Shown here: in pieces, positions 30,658-38,271 of the stretch
How the letters are laid out: the number at the start of each line of letters is the position of its first letter
How positions within the stretch are numbered: position 1 is the first letter of the stretch
Assembly (NCBI GenBank): GCA_937872985.1
Contig: CALMUW010000040.1
Location: 1-46,462, forward strand
From: an uncultured Alphaproteobacteria bacterium
GTDB taxonomy: Bacteria; Pseudomonadota; Alphaproteobacteria; Rhizobiales; Aestuariivirgaceae
Length of the DNA: 46,462 nt
Direction: 5' to 3'
The notes under the pieces: model-generated
Seen by the model: only the letters and a program-made list of their open reading frames with translations
The model's database searches: none
Told to the model about the DNA's origin: nothing
Translations under genes and position numbers: made by a program

Positions 30658-31653
30658 TCAGAGAAGATCATCCGCCGCCGCGAGATCGCGCAAGGCAATC
30701 TCGGGCCGGGCACCGATGTGAGAGATCACCTCCGCCGCCGCAAGTCCCCCGAGCGCGGCACAGCGGCCCAACTCATAGCCCCGCGTATAGCCATAAAGGA
30801 AGCCGGCGGCATAGAGATCGCCCGCCCCGGTCACATCCACCACCTCGCTCACGGCATGGGCGGGCACCGCCACCACCTCGTCGCCCTGGGCCACCACGCT
30901 GCCCTTGGCCGAGCGCGTCAGGACCGCGATGCGGCAATCCCGGCGCAGCGCCGCCATGGCGCCGTCGAAACTCTGGGTCTGGTAGAGGGCCTTCACCTCC
31001 GTCTCATTGGCGAAGACAATGTCGATGCCATTGCGGATGAGATCGAGGAAACTGTCGCGGTGGCGCTCGACGCAGAAGGAGTCCGAGAGCGTGATGGCGG
31101 TCTTGCGCCCCGCCGCATGGGCCAGGCGTGCCGCCAGCCGGAAGGCCTCCTTGGCCTCGGGCCGGTCCCACAGGTAGCCCTCCATGTAGGTGATGGCCGA
31201 GGCCTCCACCGTGGCCCGGTCGATGTCGGCGGTGGTGAGGTTCACGCAGGCCCCGAGATAGGTGTTCATGGTGCGCTCGCCATCGGGCGTCACCAGAATG
31301 AAGGACCGCGCCGTGGCCGGTCCCGCCGTGGCGGCAGGCGTATCGAAGGTGACCCCCTGGGCGCGCATGTCGTGGCGGAAGATGGCGCCCAACTGGTCCT
31401 GCTTCACCTTGCCGAAATAGGCCGCCCGGCCGCCGAAGCCCGCCACCCCCGCGATGGTATTGCCCGCCGAGCCGCCGGAGGTTTCCACCGCCGGTCCCAT
31501 GGCGCGGTAAAGCTCTTCGGCGCGGGCCTCGTCGATGAGGTTCATGGATCCCTTCACCAGCCCGTGCCGGGCCACGAAATCCTCGCCCACACGGGCAATC
31601 ACATCGACAATGGCGTTGCCAATGCCCAGAACATCAAAACGGCTGGCGGTCAT
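30658..31653 (-). CDS. PfkB-family sugar/nucleoside kinase, adenosine kinase-like
   Basis: A 331-residue ribokinase-fold kinase. The N-terminal region FDVLGIGNAIVDVIARVGED, the GGSAGNTIAGVAGFGGRAAY motif and the catalytic signature DVTGAGDLYAAGFLYG place it in the PfkB family, in the branch labelled adenosine kinase in Alphaproteobacteria. The catalytic aspartate is the D of GAGD. The ATG at 31653 has AGGGGA upstream. It ends 4 bp from the convergent XRE gene. Adenosine as substrate is family knowledge, not shown by sequence. Confidence 0.88.
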   Translation of the reverse strand: MTASRFDVLGIGNAIVDVIARVGEDFVARHGLVKGSMNLIDEARAEELYRAMGPAVETSGGSAGNTIAGVAGFGGRAAYFGKVKQDQLGAIFRHDMRAQGVTFDTPAATAGPATARSFILVTPDGERTMNTYLGACVNLTTADIDRATVEASAITYMEGYLWDRPEAKEAFRLAARLAHAAGRKTAITLSDSFCVERHRDSFLDLIRNGIDIVFANETEVKALYQTQSFDGAMAALRRDCRIAVLTRSAKGSVVAQGDEVVAVPAHAVSEVVDVTGAGDLYAAGFLYGYTRGYELGRCAALGGLAAAEVISHIGARPEIALRDLAAADDLL

Positions 31654-31745
31654 GTTATCCCCTGTTTCGTCAGCCCATAACCCAGCCCGCGCCGTTAGGG
31701 AAGCCAGCCCTTGCACGGAGACCTCCCGCCCCCTAGCTAGGGGCC

Positions 31746-32417
31746 ATGATTGCCGCCGCCCTCAAAGCCCTGGCCGACCTCGCCTCGCCCGCCTTCCGCT
31801 CGGTCCTGTGGAAGTCGCTGGCCCTGACGCTCATCCTCTTCGTCGCCATTCTGGTCGGGCTGGAGACGCTCTTGTCCATGCTGACCCTGGTGCCCTGGCC
31901 CTGGGTCCAGACCATGATTGCGGTGGGCGCCGGTCTCGGCCTCGTGGTGGGCTTCATCTTCCTCATGGCCCCGGTCACCGCGGTCTTCGCCGGCCTGTTC
32001 CTCGACACCATCTCGACCAAGGTCGAGGCCGCGCACTATCCCGCCGATCCGCCGGGCCAGCCGCTGCCGACGCTGACCGGCCTGTGGATGGCGCTGTCCT
32101 TCGCCGCCATCGTGCTGCTGGTGAACCTGGCCGTCCTGCCGCTGGTCTTCACCGGCATCGGTGCTGTGGCACTGGTGGCGGCCAATGCCTATCTCATCTC
32201 GCGCGAATATTTCGAGATGGCGGCCATGCGCCACATGCCCGCCGCCGCCGCCAGGGCGCTGCGCCGGGAGAATGCGCGTGGCGTCTTCATTGCCGGTCTC
32301 ATTCCGGCGGTCATGGCGCTCTTTCCGCTGCTCAACATGGTGGTGCCGCTGTTCTCCACGGCCTATTTCACCCACCTGTTCAAGCGCCTTGCACAGGCCT
32401 TGCCGTCTTCGGCTTAA
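31746..32417 (+). CDS. EI24/CysZ-like membrane protein
   Basis: A 223-residue multispan protein of the EI24 domain family, related to the sulfate transporter CysZ. Predicted helices lie at about residues 22-45, 52-85, 107-140 and 178-205. The conserved central segment NAYLISREYFEMAAMRHMPA precedes the last helices. It is divergent from the adenosine-kinase-like gene. Its 3' end overlaps that of nth by 38 bp on the opposite strand. Sulfate uptake is only a family possibility. Confidence 0.85.
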   Translation: MIAAALKALADLASPAFRSVLWKSLALTLILFVAILVGLETLLSMLTLVPWPWVQTMIAVGAGLGLVVGFIFLMAPVTAVFAGLFLDTISTKVEAAHYPADPPGQPLPTLTGLWMALSFAAIVLLVNLAVLPLVFTGIGAVALVAANAYLISREYFEMAAMRHMPAAAARALRRENARGVFIAGLIPAVMALFPLLNMVVPLFSTAYFTHLFKRLAQALPSSA

Positions 32418-33030
32418 ACGGGCAGAGGTCGGCCATGGGGCAGCGCCAGCAGTCGGGCTTCCTGGCCTTGCAGATGTAGCGTCCATGCAGGATGAGCCAG
32501 TGGTGGGCGCGGCCGCGGTAAATCTCCGGCACGCATTTCATGAGTTTCTTCTCCACCTCCGCCGGGGTCTTGCCCGTGGCCAGCTTCAGCCGGTTGCCCA
32601 GGCGGAAGAGATGAGTGTCCACCGCAATGGTGGGCTCGCCGAAGACACTGTTCAGGATCACATTGGCGGTCTTGCGCCCCACCCCGGCCAGGGCCTCCAG
32701 CGCGGCGCGGTCATGTGCCCCCCCCCCGCCATGGCGTTCGATCAATTGCCGCGACAGGGCAATGACGTTCTTCGCCTTGCCGCGATAGAGACCGATGGTC
32801 TTGATCATGTCGGCAAGGCGCGCTTCGCCCAGCGCCAGCATCTTTTCCGGCGTATCGGCAATGGCGAACAACGCCCTGGTGGCATGATTGACCGAAGCAT
32901 CGGTCGCCTGGGCCGACAGCACCACCGCCACCAGCAGGGTGAAGGCATTGACCGATTTCAGCTCGCCCTTGGGTTCCGGCTCGATCTCGGCAAAGCGCCG
33001 GAACATCTCTGCGATCACGTCTTTTTTCAT
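32380..33030 (-). CDS. nth: Endonuclease III
   Basis: A base-excision glycosylase/AP lyase for oxidised pyrimidines, 216 residues. The helix-hairpin-helix motif LEALAGVGRKTANVILNS carries the catalytic lysine, and TIAVDTHLFRLGNRL the catalytic aspartate. The C-terminal iron-sulfur cluster is CKARKPDCWRCPMADLC. The coding strand contains a run of ten G (32718-32727), reading Gly-Gly-Gly-Gly where relatives have a less repetitive turn. A one-base slip there would truncate the enzyme before the catalytic lysine. It converges with and overlaps the EI24 gene by 38 bp. Confidence 0.95.
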   Translation of the reverse strand: MKKDVIAEMFRRFAEIEPEPKGELKSVNAFTLLVAVVLSAQATDASVNHATRALFAIADTPEKMLALGEARLADMIKTIGLYRGKAKNVIALSRQLIERHGGGGAHDRAALEALAGVGRKTANVILNSVFGEPTIAVDTHLFRLGNRLKLATGKTPAEVEKKLMKCVPEIYRGRAHHWLILHGRYICKARKPDCWRCPMADLCPFKPKTARPVQGA

Positions 33031-33100
33031 GGATTGAAGATAGGCGGCGGCACCGCGCCCCGCAAGAAACGGGTGGCCGCCGCCGCCGCCCTGGGCCTAG

Positions 33101-33952
33101 ATGGCAGCCATGACCGAGACCTCAGACTATCAGGCGGTGAAGACCGTCCTCTCTTTCCTCAGTGACAACTGGCGCGACCAGCCCTCGCTTGACGAACTGG
33201 CGGAGGAGGCGGGCCTGTCGCCCCATCAGTTGCACCGGCTCTTCACCCGCTGGGCCGGGATTTCGCCGAAGGATTTCCTTCAGGCACTGACGCTGGACCA
33301 TGCCCGCGCCCTGCTGCGCCAGCAGGAAAGCGTGCTCGATACGGCCCTTGCCGTGGGCCTGTCCGGCCCGTCGCGCCTGCATGATCTCTTTGTCACCCAC
33401 GAGGGCATCACTCCCGGCATCTACAAGGCCAAGGGCGAAGGACTGGTGGTGCGCCATGGCTTCCATGCCTCGCCCTTTGGCCGGGCCCTGGTCATGGTGG
33501 CCGAGGGCCGCCTCTGCGGCCTCGCCTTCGCCGACGAGGGTGACGAGGCCAGGGTTCTCGCCGACATGACGGGACGCTGGCCCAGGGCGCGCTTCCGGCG
33601 CGATGAACCGGCAACCGCCCCCCTGGCGCGGCGCATCTTCACCGCGCCGGAATGGCGGGCCGACCAGCCCCTGCGCATCGTCATGATCGGCAGCGACTTC
33701 GAGATCAAGGTATGGGAGCGGCTGCTCGCCATCCCCATGGGGGCGGCGGCCAGTTACGGCGGCCTGGCCCGCGCGCTGGGCAGCCCCGGGGCGGCGCGCG
33801 CCGTGGGGGCGGCGGTGGGCAAGAACCCCCTGTCCTTCGTGGTGCCCTGTCACCGGGTCCTGGGGTCAGGCGGGGCGCTGACCGGCTATCACTGGGGCCT
33901 CGCCCGCAAGCGCGCCATGCTCGGCTGGGAAGCGGGCCGACTGGCCGGGTGA
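33101..33952 (+). CDS. AraC-HTH / methylated-DNA-protein cysteine methyltransferase fusion
   Basis: The 283-residue protein joins an N-terminal AraC-type HTH (about residues 12-108: FLSDNWRDQPSLDELAEEAG, LSPHQLHRLFTRWAGISPK) to a C-terminal O6-alkylguanine DNA alkyltransferase (about 115-283). The active site is VVPCHRVLGSGG near residue 247, and the DNA-binding wing includes SYGGLARALGSPGAARAVG. It lacks the Ada N-terminal zinc domain with the methylphosphotriester cysteine, so it could repair O6-methylguanine but not sense backbone methylation the Ada way. The ATG at 33101 or that at 33110 could be used. It converges with gpmA, 3 bp apart. Confidence 0.9.
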   Translation: MAAMTETSDYQAVKTVLSFLSDNWRDQPSLDELAEEAGLSPHQLHRLFTRWAGISPKDFLQALTLDHARALLRQQESVLDTALAVGLSGPSRLHDLFVTHEGITPGIYKAKGEGLVVRHGFHASPFGRALVMVAEGRLCGLAFADEGDEARVLADMTGRWPRARFRRDEPATAPLARRIFTAPEWRADQPLRIVMIGSDFEIKVWERLLAIPMGAAASYGGLARALGSPGAARAVGAAVGKNPLSFVVPCHRVLGSGGALTGYHWGLARKRAMLGWEAGRLAG

Positions 33953-33955
33953 TGG

Positions 33956-34576
33956 TCACGCCTTCAGAACCTCGACCGTCGCCGGCAGGGAATTGGCCTT
34001 CATCCGGTAATAGACCGGAACCCCCGTATCCAGTTCCTTCTTGACGATCTGTTCCGGCGTCAGCCCCTCGATGGCCATGATGAGCGCGCGCAGCGAATTG
34101 CCGTGCGCCGCCACCAGCACCGTCTGGCCCTCCAGCACGCGCGGCTGAATGTGATGCATGTAATAGGGCAGCGCCCGGGCCAGGGTGTCGCGCAGGCTTT
34201 CACCGCCGGGCGGTGCCACGTCATAGGAGCGCCGCCAGATATGAACCTGCTCCTCGCCGAACTTCTTGCGCGCATCGTCCTTGTTGAGGCCGGTCAGGTC
34301 ACCATAGTCGCGCTCGTTCAGCGCCTGATCGCGGATCGTCTCCAGCCCCGGCTGGCCCAGTTCCTCCAGCATGATGGTCAGGGTGCGCTGGGCCCGCGAC
34401 AAGACGCTGGTGAAGGCGATGTCAAAGGTGAAGCCCCGCGCCTTGAGTCTCTGGCCTGCCGCATGGGCCTCGGCCACACCCTTCTCGGTGAGATCGGGAT
34501 CCTTCCAGCCGGTGAACCAGTTCTTCAGGTTCCATTCGCTCTGTCCGTGCCGCACCAGCACCAGTTGACCGCTCAT
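33956..34576 (-). CDS. gpmA: 2,3-bisphosphoglycerate-dependent phosphoglycerate mutase
   Basis: The glycolytic enzyme interconverting 3- and 2-phosphoglycerate. The 206-residue protein has the phosphohistidine motif [20 protein letters not shown] at the start. [20 protein letters not shown] and [12 protein letters not shown] follow, and the second active-site histidine lies in [14 protein letters not shown]. It is shorter than E. coli GpmA (250), as usual in Alphaproteobacteria. Two ATGs are adjacent; the second (34574-34576) has GGAG at 6-nt spacing and is preferred. The first ATG directly follows the dapB stop, so the two genes are coupled. Confidence 0.94.
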   Translation of the reverse strand: MSGQLVLVRHGQSEWNLKNWFTGWKDPDLTEKGVAEAHAAGQRLKARGFTFDIAFTSVLSRAQRTLTIMLEELGQPGLETIRDQALNERDYGDLTGLNKDDARKKFGEEQVHIWRRSYDVAPPGGESLRDTLARALPYYMHHIQPRVLEGQTVLVAAHGNSLRALIMAIEGLTPEQIVKKELDTGVPVYYRMKANSLPATVEVLKA

Positions 34577-34579
34577 CAT

Positions 34580-35410
34580 TCACTCCAATCCAAGAACATC
34601 CAGCATTGAATAAAGTCCGGGCTTCTTGCCCCGGGCCCAAAGCGCTGCCCGGATGGCGCCCCGGGCAAAGAGATCGCGGCTTTCCGCCTTGTGGGCCAGC
34701 TCGATGCGCTCGCCCGAACCGGCGAAGATCACCGTGTGCTCGCCCACCACCGAGCCGCCGCGCAGGGCCGCAAAGCCGATGTCGCCATCCTGCCGGGCGC
34801 CGGTATAGCCATCGCGCACCCGCACCGCGGCGTCGGCCAGTTTCACCTTGCGGCCGCGCGCCGCCGCCTCGCCCAGCAACAGCGCCGTGCCCGAGGGCGC
34901 GTCCACCTTGGCGCGGTGGTGCATTTCCACGATCTCGATGTCGAAATCCGGTCCCAGGGTCGCCGCCGCCTTCTGCACCAGCACGGCGAGCAGGTTGACC
35001 CCCAGGCTCATGTTGCCGGACTTGACGATTGCTGTCTGCTTGGCGGCCTCGCGCACCACCGTCTCGCCCGCGGCATCAAGGCCGGTGGTGCCGATGACGT
35101 GGACCAGGCCCGCCGCCGCCGTCTGGCGCAACAGATGGGTGGTGGCCTGGGGCGTGGTGAAATCGATGACCCCGTCACAGGCCTTGAGCACCGCCTGAAT
35201 GTCGGAGGTGACGGCAACCCCGCAGGCCGCAGTGCCGGCCAGAAGGCCGATGTCCTGGCCGATGAAGGGTGAGCTGTCATGTTCCAGCGCGCCGCAGATC
35301 TGGCAGTCCGGGCTGTCGCTGATGAAGCGGGCCAGGGTGCGGCCCATGCGGCCGCCGGCTCCGGCAATGGCGAGTTTCAGGGGCGGGGGATTGGCATTTG
35401 GGTGGCTCAT
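34580..35410 (-). CDS. dapB: 4-hydroxy-tetrahydrodipicolinate reductase
   Basis: DapB reduces the dapA product in diaminopimelate and lysine synthesis. The 276-residue protein has the NAD(P) loop [18 protein letters not shown] near residue 13. The substrate signature [20 protein letters not shown] (about residues 159-178) contains the catalytic His-His and Lys. The C-terminus has [18 protein letters not shown]. Length is normal. It overlaps or abuts gpmA downstream, an unusual but known pairing in this class. Confidence 0.95.
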   Translation of the reverse strand: MSHPNANPPPLKLAIAGAGGRMGRTLARFISDSPDCQICGALEHDSSPFIGQDIGLLAGTAACGVAVTSDIQAVLKACDGVIDFTTPQATTHLLRQTAAAGLVHVIGTTGLDAAGETVVREAAKQTAIVKSGNMSLGVNLLAVLVQKAAATLGPDFDIEIVEMHHRAKVDAPSGTALLLGEAAARGRKVKLADAAVRVRDGYTGARQDGDIGFAALRGGSVVGEHTVIFAGSGERIELAHKAESRDLFARGAIRAALWARGKKPGLYSMLDVLGLE

Positions 35411-35515
35411 GCCCTGTCATAGAATGCGGACGGCCCGCCGCCAAGTCCCGGCAATGCCGCATGGGGTCTGGACGGTCTTGCCGAATTATTTTACAGCCGG
35501 GCGGGTGAGGATGGC

Positions 35516-36286
35516 ATGGCGCTTCGGATTCGTGAAAAACTCCGGCTGCTCTACAATGGCAACAGCCGCCGGGCGCATCAGTTTCGCTATGCCCTGCTGG
35601 CCTTCGACCTGATCACCATCGGCTTTCTGATCATCTCTTCCTTTGTCCACACCGGCCATAACGAGGTCATCGACGCCCTTATCGGTGTTTTCCTGATGCT
35701 GGATTTCGCCGCCCGCCTATGGATTGCCGCCAATCCCTGGCGCTCGCTCGCCACGCCCTATGGCATTGCCGATGTGCTGGTCATCCTGTCGCTGCTGGCG
35801 CCCATGGTGGGCGAAGGGCTGGCCTTCCTGCGCATCGCCCGCCTCATGCGGCTGTTCCGCTCCTATCAGCTGCTGCGCCGGCTCAGGACGGATTTCTCGT
35901 GGTTTGCCCGGCACGAGCAAAGCATCATCGCCAGTCTCAATCTCTTCGTTTTCGTTTTTGTGGCCACCGCCGTCGTCTATGAGACGCAGCACTATTCCAA
36001 TCCCGGCATCCGCCACTATGGCGATGCGCTCTATTTCACCGTCACCACGCTCACCACCACGGGCTTTGGCGATGTGACCCTGGTGGGGCCATGGGGCCGG
36101 GCGCTTTCCATCGTCATCATGATCTTCGGCGTCTCCATGTTCCTGCGCCTGGTGCAGGTGCTCATGCGGCCCACCAAGGTCGAGCACAAATGCCCGGTCT
36201 GCGGGTTGAAGCGTCACGACCATGATGCGGTGCATTGCAAGGCCTGCGGCACCATCCTCAACATCGAGGACGAGGGCGCGGCCTGA
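35516..36286 (+). CDS. Voltage-sensor cation channel with C-terminal zinc ribbon
   Basis: A 256-residue six-helix channel of the Kv type. S1-S3 lie at about residues 25-45, 50-72 and 80-98. S4 is FLRIARLMRLFRSYQLLRRL, with four arginines at every third position. S5 (about 140-160) is followed by the pore loop with TTLTTTGFGDVTLVGP, a TxGFGD-type potassium filter. S6 is IVIMIFGVSMFLRLVQVLM. The tail carries CPVC and CKAC separated by 11 residues, a zinc ribbon with a His-rich link, so metal or redox gating is conceivable. The gene stands alone; the ATG at 35516 starts MALRIREKLR. Confidence 0.85.
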   Translation: MALRIREKLRLLYNGNSRRAHQFRYALLAFDLITIGFLIISSFVHTGHNEVIDALIGVFLMLDFAARLWIAANPWRSLATPYGIADVLVILSLLAPMVGEGLAFLRIARLMRLFRSYQLLRRLRTDFSWFARHEQSIIASLNLFVFVFVATAVVYETQHYSNPGIRHYGDALYFTVTTLTTTGFGDVTLVGPWGRALSIVIMIFGVSMFLRLVQVLMRPTKVEHKCPVCGLKRHDHDAVHCKACGTILNIEDEGAA

Positions 36287-36307
36287 CGGGCTGGCAGCAG
36301 GAAAAGC

Positions 36308-36355
36308 TCTAGCTGTTGAACCCGTCCCAGAAGGCCCGCGCCTTGGCGGAGAAGC
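36308..36355 (-). pseudogene. Displaced 3' end of dnaJ (left boundary repeat)
   Basis: The 39 bases at 36317-36355 match 37008-37046 in the dnaJ end with two mismatches. Read on the minus strand they encode [15 protein letters not shown] and a TAG stop (36308-36310), against the present dnaJ end [14 protein letters not shown]. This looks like the old dnaJ 3' end pushed away by the AT-rich insertion, as integrative elements do when they restore a gene on entry. It is a fragment only. Confidence 0.7.
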
Positions 36356-36444
36356 GGCCAAATCTAAAATTGAAAATAAAGAACTAAGCTGATCAGATAT
36401 TGATGGCCGGCAACGCATCGAAGCCCCGCCGGCCAGAGGTTATT

Positions 36445-36630
36445 TTATTCGTAAACCGGATTATGGAGGGAATTCTTCACAAGAGAAATTGCATGCTCAC
36501 AGTCATATTTATTGTAGTAACTTTCACTGCTGACAGAAATTGTCTTCATATTTCCCGCATCATAGCGCCAGCGCCAATAGCCGGAACTATCTTTGTATAT
36601 AAAATACGATGGATAAACTCTGTTAGACAT
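36445..36630 (-). CDS. DUF1508 (YegP-like) domain protein
   Basis: A 61-residue protein with one DUF1508-type repeat: YFIYKDSSGYWRWRYDAGNM, then KTISVSSESYYNKYDCEHAI and SLVKNS. The F-KD-G-WRWR and I-SSE-Y-K-I-VK pattern is that of the YegP family, whose function is unknown. The ATG at 36628-36630 has GGAGA 7 nt upstream. Codon use is AT-rich, unlike its neighbours, in keeping with transfer. It is the only convincing gene in the insertion. Most YegP proteins have two repeats; this has one. Confidence 0.72.
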   Translation of the reverse strand: MSNRVYPSYFIYKDSSGYWRWRYDAGNMKTISVSSESYYNKYDCEHAISLVKNSLHNPVYE

Positions 36631-36748
36631 ATTGCTTCTCCGTTAGAAAAGCGTCGACTTGACTCAGGCCATGATATGGAGTTCCAATGAACATGCTAGG
36701 AAGCCTGTTCGGCGATCAACGCGTTGTTTGCCGAGTTGGTCCTAATTT

Positions 36749-36782
36749 GGGTCGTCGGAGTTCCATTTCGACGACCCTTTTT
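36749..36782 (+). terminator. Intrinsic terminator inside the insertion
   Basis: GGGTCGTCG (36749-36757) pairs perfectly with CGACGACCC (36769-36777) across 11 nt and is followed by five T, then ATTT. It faces the plus strand. No convincing gene precedes it; it may end a small RNA or read-through from the channel gene. Confidence 0.7.
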
Positions 36783-36999
36783 ATTTCCAACGTCGCGACA
36801 AGTGTTCAATTGTGGCCAAGTTAAAGTCAAGAACCCAATGGTTAATACACGGGGTATCAAGAGAATATTCAAAAATATCAATGGATTGCGGGGGCGCGCA
36901 AATTCAGAGAATTTACAACTTATTAACTTTTGATTCGGCCATATTTGCGAAATATGAACCAAAGCATTGAAATAATTGATTTATTTATAACAAGTTTTG

Positions 37000-38160
37000 T
37001 CAGGAGCTGAACCCGTCCCAGAAGGCCCGGGCCTTGGCGAAGAAGCCGTCGGATTCGGGCGAGTTGTGATGGGCGTCCTTCTCGAACTCGCGCAGCAGTT
37101 CGCGCTGGCGGCGGGTGAGGTTGACCGGTGTTTCTACCGTCACCTGGATATACATGTCGCCCGACTGCGATGAGCGCAACACCGGCATGCCCTTGCCCTT
37201 GAGGCGGAACTGCTTACCGGTCTGCGCCCCCTCGGGAATGGCCACGCGCGCCTTCTTGCCGTCGATGGTCGGCACCTCGATGTCGCCGCCCACGGCGGCC
37301 ACCATCATGGAAATCGGCACCTTGCAGAACAGGTCGGCGCCATCGCGCTGGAAAAACTCATGCGGGCGCACGGTGAGGAAGATGTAGAGATCGCCCGATG
37401 GCCCGCCGCGCAGGCCCGCCTCGCCCTCATTGGCCAGGCGGATGCGCGTGCCGTCCTCGACGCCCGCCGGAATATTGACCGACAGGGTGCGCTCCTTGGT
37501 CACCCGGCCCTGGCCATGGCAGGTGCCGCAGGGGTCGGAAATGGTCTGGCCCCGGCCCTGACAGGAGGGGCAGGCGCGCTCCACCGTGAAGAAGCCGGAC
37601 TGGGCCCGCACCACGCCCGCCCCATGACAGGTGGGGCATTGCTTGGGCGCGGTGCCGGGCTTGGCGCCGGACCCCTTGCAGATGTCGCAGGCCACCGCCG
37701 TCGGCACCCGGATCTGCGCCGTCTTGCCGGTGAAGGCCTCGACCAGCGAGACTTCCATGTTGTAGCGCAGGTCATTGCCGCGCGCCGCGCCGCCCGCGCC
37801 CTGGCGTGGGCCGCCCCGGCCTCGGCCGCGCCCGCCGCCCATGAAATCGCCGAACAGATCCTCGAAGATGTCCGACATGGAGGAGGAAAACTCAGGCCCG
37901 AAGCCCGCGCCGCCGCCGGGCCTGCCGCCGCCATGCTCAAAGGCCTGGTGGCCGAAACGGTCATAGGCGGCGCGCCTCTGGGAATCCTTCAGGATGTCAT
38001 AGGCCTCGTTCACTTCCTTGAAGTGGGCCTCGGCATTCTTGTCGCCGGGATTGGCGTCGGGGTGATATTTCTTGGCCTGCTGCCGGAAGGCGTTCTTCAA
38101 CGCCTTCTCGTCGGCGTTCCGCGCCACACCCAGAATCTCGTAGTAATCGCGCTTGGCCAT
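37000..38160 (-). CDS. dnaJ: Chaperone protein DnaJ
   Basis: DnaJ (Hsp40) delivers substrates to DnaK and stimulates its ATPase. The 386-residue type I protein has the J domain ([20 protein letters not shown], with HPD in YHPDANPGD) and a Gly/Phe region. Four CxxCxGxG zinc repeats follow ([32 protein letters not shown]). The C-terminal client domain contains [20 protein letters not shown]. The ATG at 38158-38160 is used rather than an in-frame start three codons upstream. The last 14 codons were apparently supplied by the adjacent insertion (direct repeat 37008-37046). Confidence 0.97.
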   Translation of the reverse strand: MAKRDYYEILGVARNADEKALKNAFRQQAKKYHPDANPGDKNAEAHFKEVNEAYDILKDSQRRAAYDRFGHQAFEHGGGRPGGGAGFGPEFSSSMSDIFEDLFGDFMGGGRGRGRGGPRQGAGGAARGNDLRYNMEVSLVEAFTGKTAQIRVPTAVACDICKGSGAKPGTAPKQCPTCHGAGVVRAQSGFFTVERACPSCQGRGQTISDPCGTCHGQGRVTKERTLSVNIPAGVEDGTRIRLANEGEAGLRGGPSGDLYIFLTVRPHEFFQRDGADLFCKVPISMMVAAVGGDIEVPTIDGKKARVAIPEGAQTGKQFRLKGKGMPVLRSSQSGDMYIQVTVETPVNLTRRQRELLREFEKDAHHNSPESDGFFAKARAFWDGFSS

Positions 38161-38234
38161 GCAGCCCATCGTCCTTTACGGAAGAGGCCCCCCGGCTCGT
38201 GGCGGCGGAGGGCCTTGACCTTCATTGCTGGAAA

Positions 38235-38262
38235 TGCCGCCCGATGCAAGGACCGGGCGGCA
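38235..38262 (-). terminator. Hairpin in the dnaK-dnaJ gap
   Basis: TGCCGCCCG (38235-38243) pairs with CGGGCGGCA (38254-38262) over a 10-nt loop, 10 bp after the dnaK stop. The T-run on the minus strand is only three bases. It could trim dnaJ expression relative to dnaK by partial termination or protect the dnaK mRNA end. Confidence 0.5.
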
Positions 38263-38271
38263 CATTCGGGC

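Larger units (their letters stand above)
36356..37007. mobile_element. AT-rich insertion at the 3' end of dnaJ (integrative element remnant)
   Basis: About 650 bp lie between the two copies of the dnaJ end. Three 60-base lines I counted (from 36481, 36841 and 36901) are 33, 43 and 30 percent GC, far below the flanks. It carries one convincing small gene (DUF1508-like), one terminator, and no integrase or transposase. A 45-codon plus-strand frame at 36687-36824 has GGAG before its ATG but crosses the terminator, so I do not call it. Integration into a gene end with a regenerated copy is inferred. Confidence 0.6.

Noticed and set aside
36724..36933. 69-codon plus-strand frame in the insertion
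   Set aside because: TTG start without ribosome site and overlaps the terminator stem.
36696..36962. 88-codon minus-strand frame in the insertion
   Set aside because: Begins with TTG, has no ribosome site, and reads through the terminator hairpin; composition does not look protein-like.
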